Assembly (NCBI GenBank): GCA_009733575.1
Contig: ML770093.1
Location: forward strand, 1 to 20,233
Origin: Gymnopus androsaceus JB14
Lineage: Eukaryota; Basidiomycota; Agaricomycetes; Agaricales; Omphalotaceae
Direction: 5' to 3'
DNA: 20,233 bases
The position numbers and the translations under genes are program-made. A model generated the notes under the pieces. The model was given only the letters and a program-made list of their open reading frames with translations. It made no database searches and had not been told where the DNA came from. Below, piece after piece: positions 19,625 through 20,233 of this stretch (positions within the stretch are counted from its first letter, which is position 1; each line of letters starts with the position of its first letter).

Positions 19625-20212
19625 TCATTCCAAAATTTCACCTTCCTCAATGTCACCATCTTCCTGTTGTCGTCGTGCCAGTTTCACCTCTTTAGCTCTA
19701 CCCTTTTGCTTCCGATTCTTTTGCGTCTTGTACTGTTTTTTATACTCATGTCTTGCTTCTTCGTTCTGCGCAAATACCCATTCTTTCGAAATCAGATACC
19801 CTTTTTGTCGACAGCAAGGACCTGCACAACCGTATAATTGAGATTTACAGAAATTTGACAGTTAGCACTCACAAGTCAATGGTCCAGAGGGGAAACTTTG
19901 CCTGGAAGCTTTTAAGAGCTGGACGGTGCATGGGCCACAATAACCCACTGCTCTTGTTGGGCAGGTCAACACCGTCTCGATATCTCCAGACATGCAGATC
20001 TAGATGATTTCAGAATACATCGACACAGATATTACTTCAAACTCACCACACAACACTGCTTCTCGAACCATTTTTGTCCAAACTACCAAAAGAAAATTAG
20101 GAAAGTAATTGGCTTTGGGCTTGATACTGCTTACTTCCTTGCGGTCTTTCTTTAAGTGTTGGTAGAACTCATGGCCTCTTATCCCTTCCGATTCGAGAGC
20201 ATTCACAACGAT
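19625..20212 (-). CDS. Partial multi-exon gene with an atypical RING-like zinc cluster (C-terminal part)
   Basis: The visible exons are 20212-20135, 20082-20047, 19999-19873 and 19821-19625. Introns are 52 (GTAAGC...TAG), 47 (GTGAGT...TAG) and 51 bp (GTGAGT...CAG), all in phase. An acceptor CCGCAG just right of 20212 shows that the gene continues beyond the window. About 145 residues are visible. They start with a Glu/Lys-rich helix (NALESEGIRGHEFYQHLKKD) followed by WFEKQCC. The cysteine cluster is CVIC, TC, YCGPC and, after a spacer, CPCCRQKGYL. This is the order of RING ligands 1-3 and 5-8, but the CGH segment is replaced by CPTRAVGY, with no His. A long basic tail (HEYKKQYKTQKNRKQKGRAK) ends in an acidic EEGEILE. 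It is possibly a ubiquitin-ligase-like or structural zinc protein. Other exon choices for the third exon put it in a different frame and lose the cysteines. Confidence 0.7.
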
Positions 20213-20233
20213 CTGCGGAACGGTTTAAGATAT

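Overview
The window looks like a repeat-rich, gene-poor stretch of a basidiomycete (most likely Agaricomycetes, mushroom-forming) nuclear genome. The reasons are genes split by very short GT-AG introns (47-65 bp), fragments of Ty3/Gypsy chromoviruses, and a large protein with the sequence style of an expanded agaricomycete family of unknown function. The species cannot be named from sequence alone. There is no prokaryotic gene organisation, and I see no rRNA or tRNA gene.

Left part (1-5740), mainly repeats. 1-880 holds no secure gene. A 53-bp minisatellite, each unit containing an inverted repeat, fills about 905-1553. It is followed by two copies of a short TGTGACA palindrome (1576-1709), a cluster of small inverted repeats (1794-2083), and the first copy of an internally repetitive non-coding dispersed element, called R1 here (2365-3230). 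A single-exon gene for a small predicted tail-anchored membrane protein follows (3449-3979). Then come a broken 3' end of a chromovirus pol gene with its chromodomain (4340-4880) and a long inverted repeat of about 690 bp (5050-5736).

Middle part (5898-12310). A minus-strand three-exon gene (9007 to 5898) encodes a ~996-residue protein with a Zn2Cys6-type cysteine cluster and long coiled coils. Immediately upstream of it are a Gypsy-type LTR (9180-9527), a short integrase fragment and the second copy of R1 (10385-11245). A minus-strand four-exon BTB/POZ-like gene (12310 to 11350) has good splice sites but carries one frameshift.

Right part (12400-20233). A divergent intergenic region with a ~210-bp tandem duplication separates the BTB-like gene from a compact four-exon RING-finger gene (13314-14023). 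Next is a two-exon gene for a ~912-residue protein of unknown function (14607-17405). A second LTR (17954-18291) and mixed Gypsy integrase fragments (18599-19484) follow. The window ends inside a minus-strand multi-exon gene whose C-terminus carries an unusual RING-like cysteine cluster (19625-20212 and beyond).

The genes do not form a pathway I can recognise. Shared themes are protein families that expand in mushrooms (RING, BTB, Zn-cluster/coiled-coil, unknown), all lying among decayed retroelements. All gene models were built by hand from open frames, splice consensus and phase agreement. No database search was possible.
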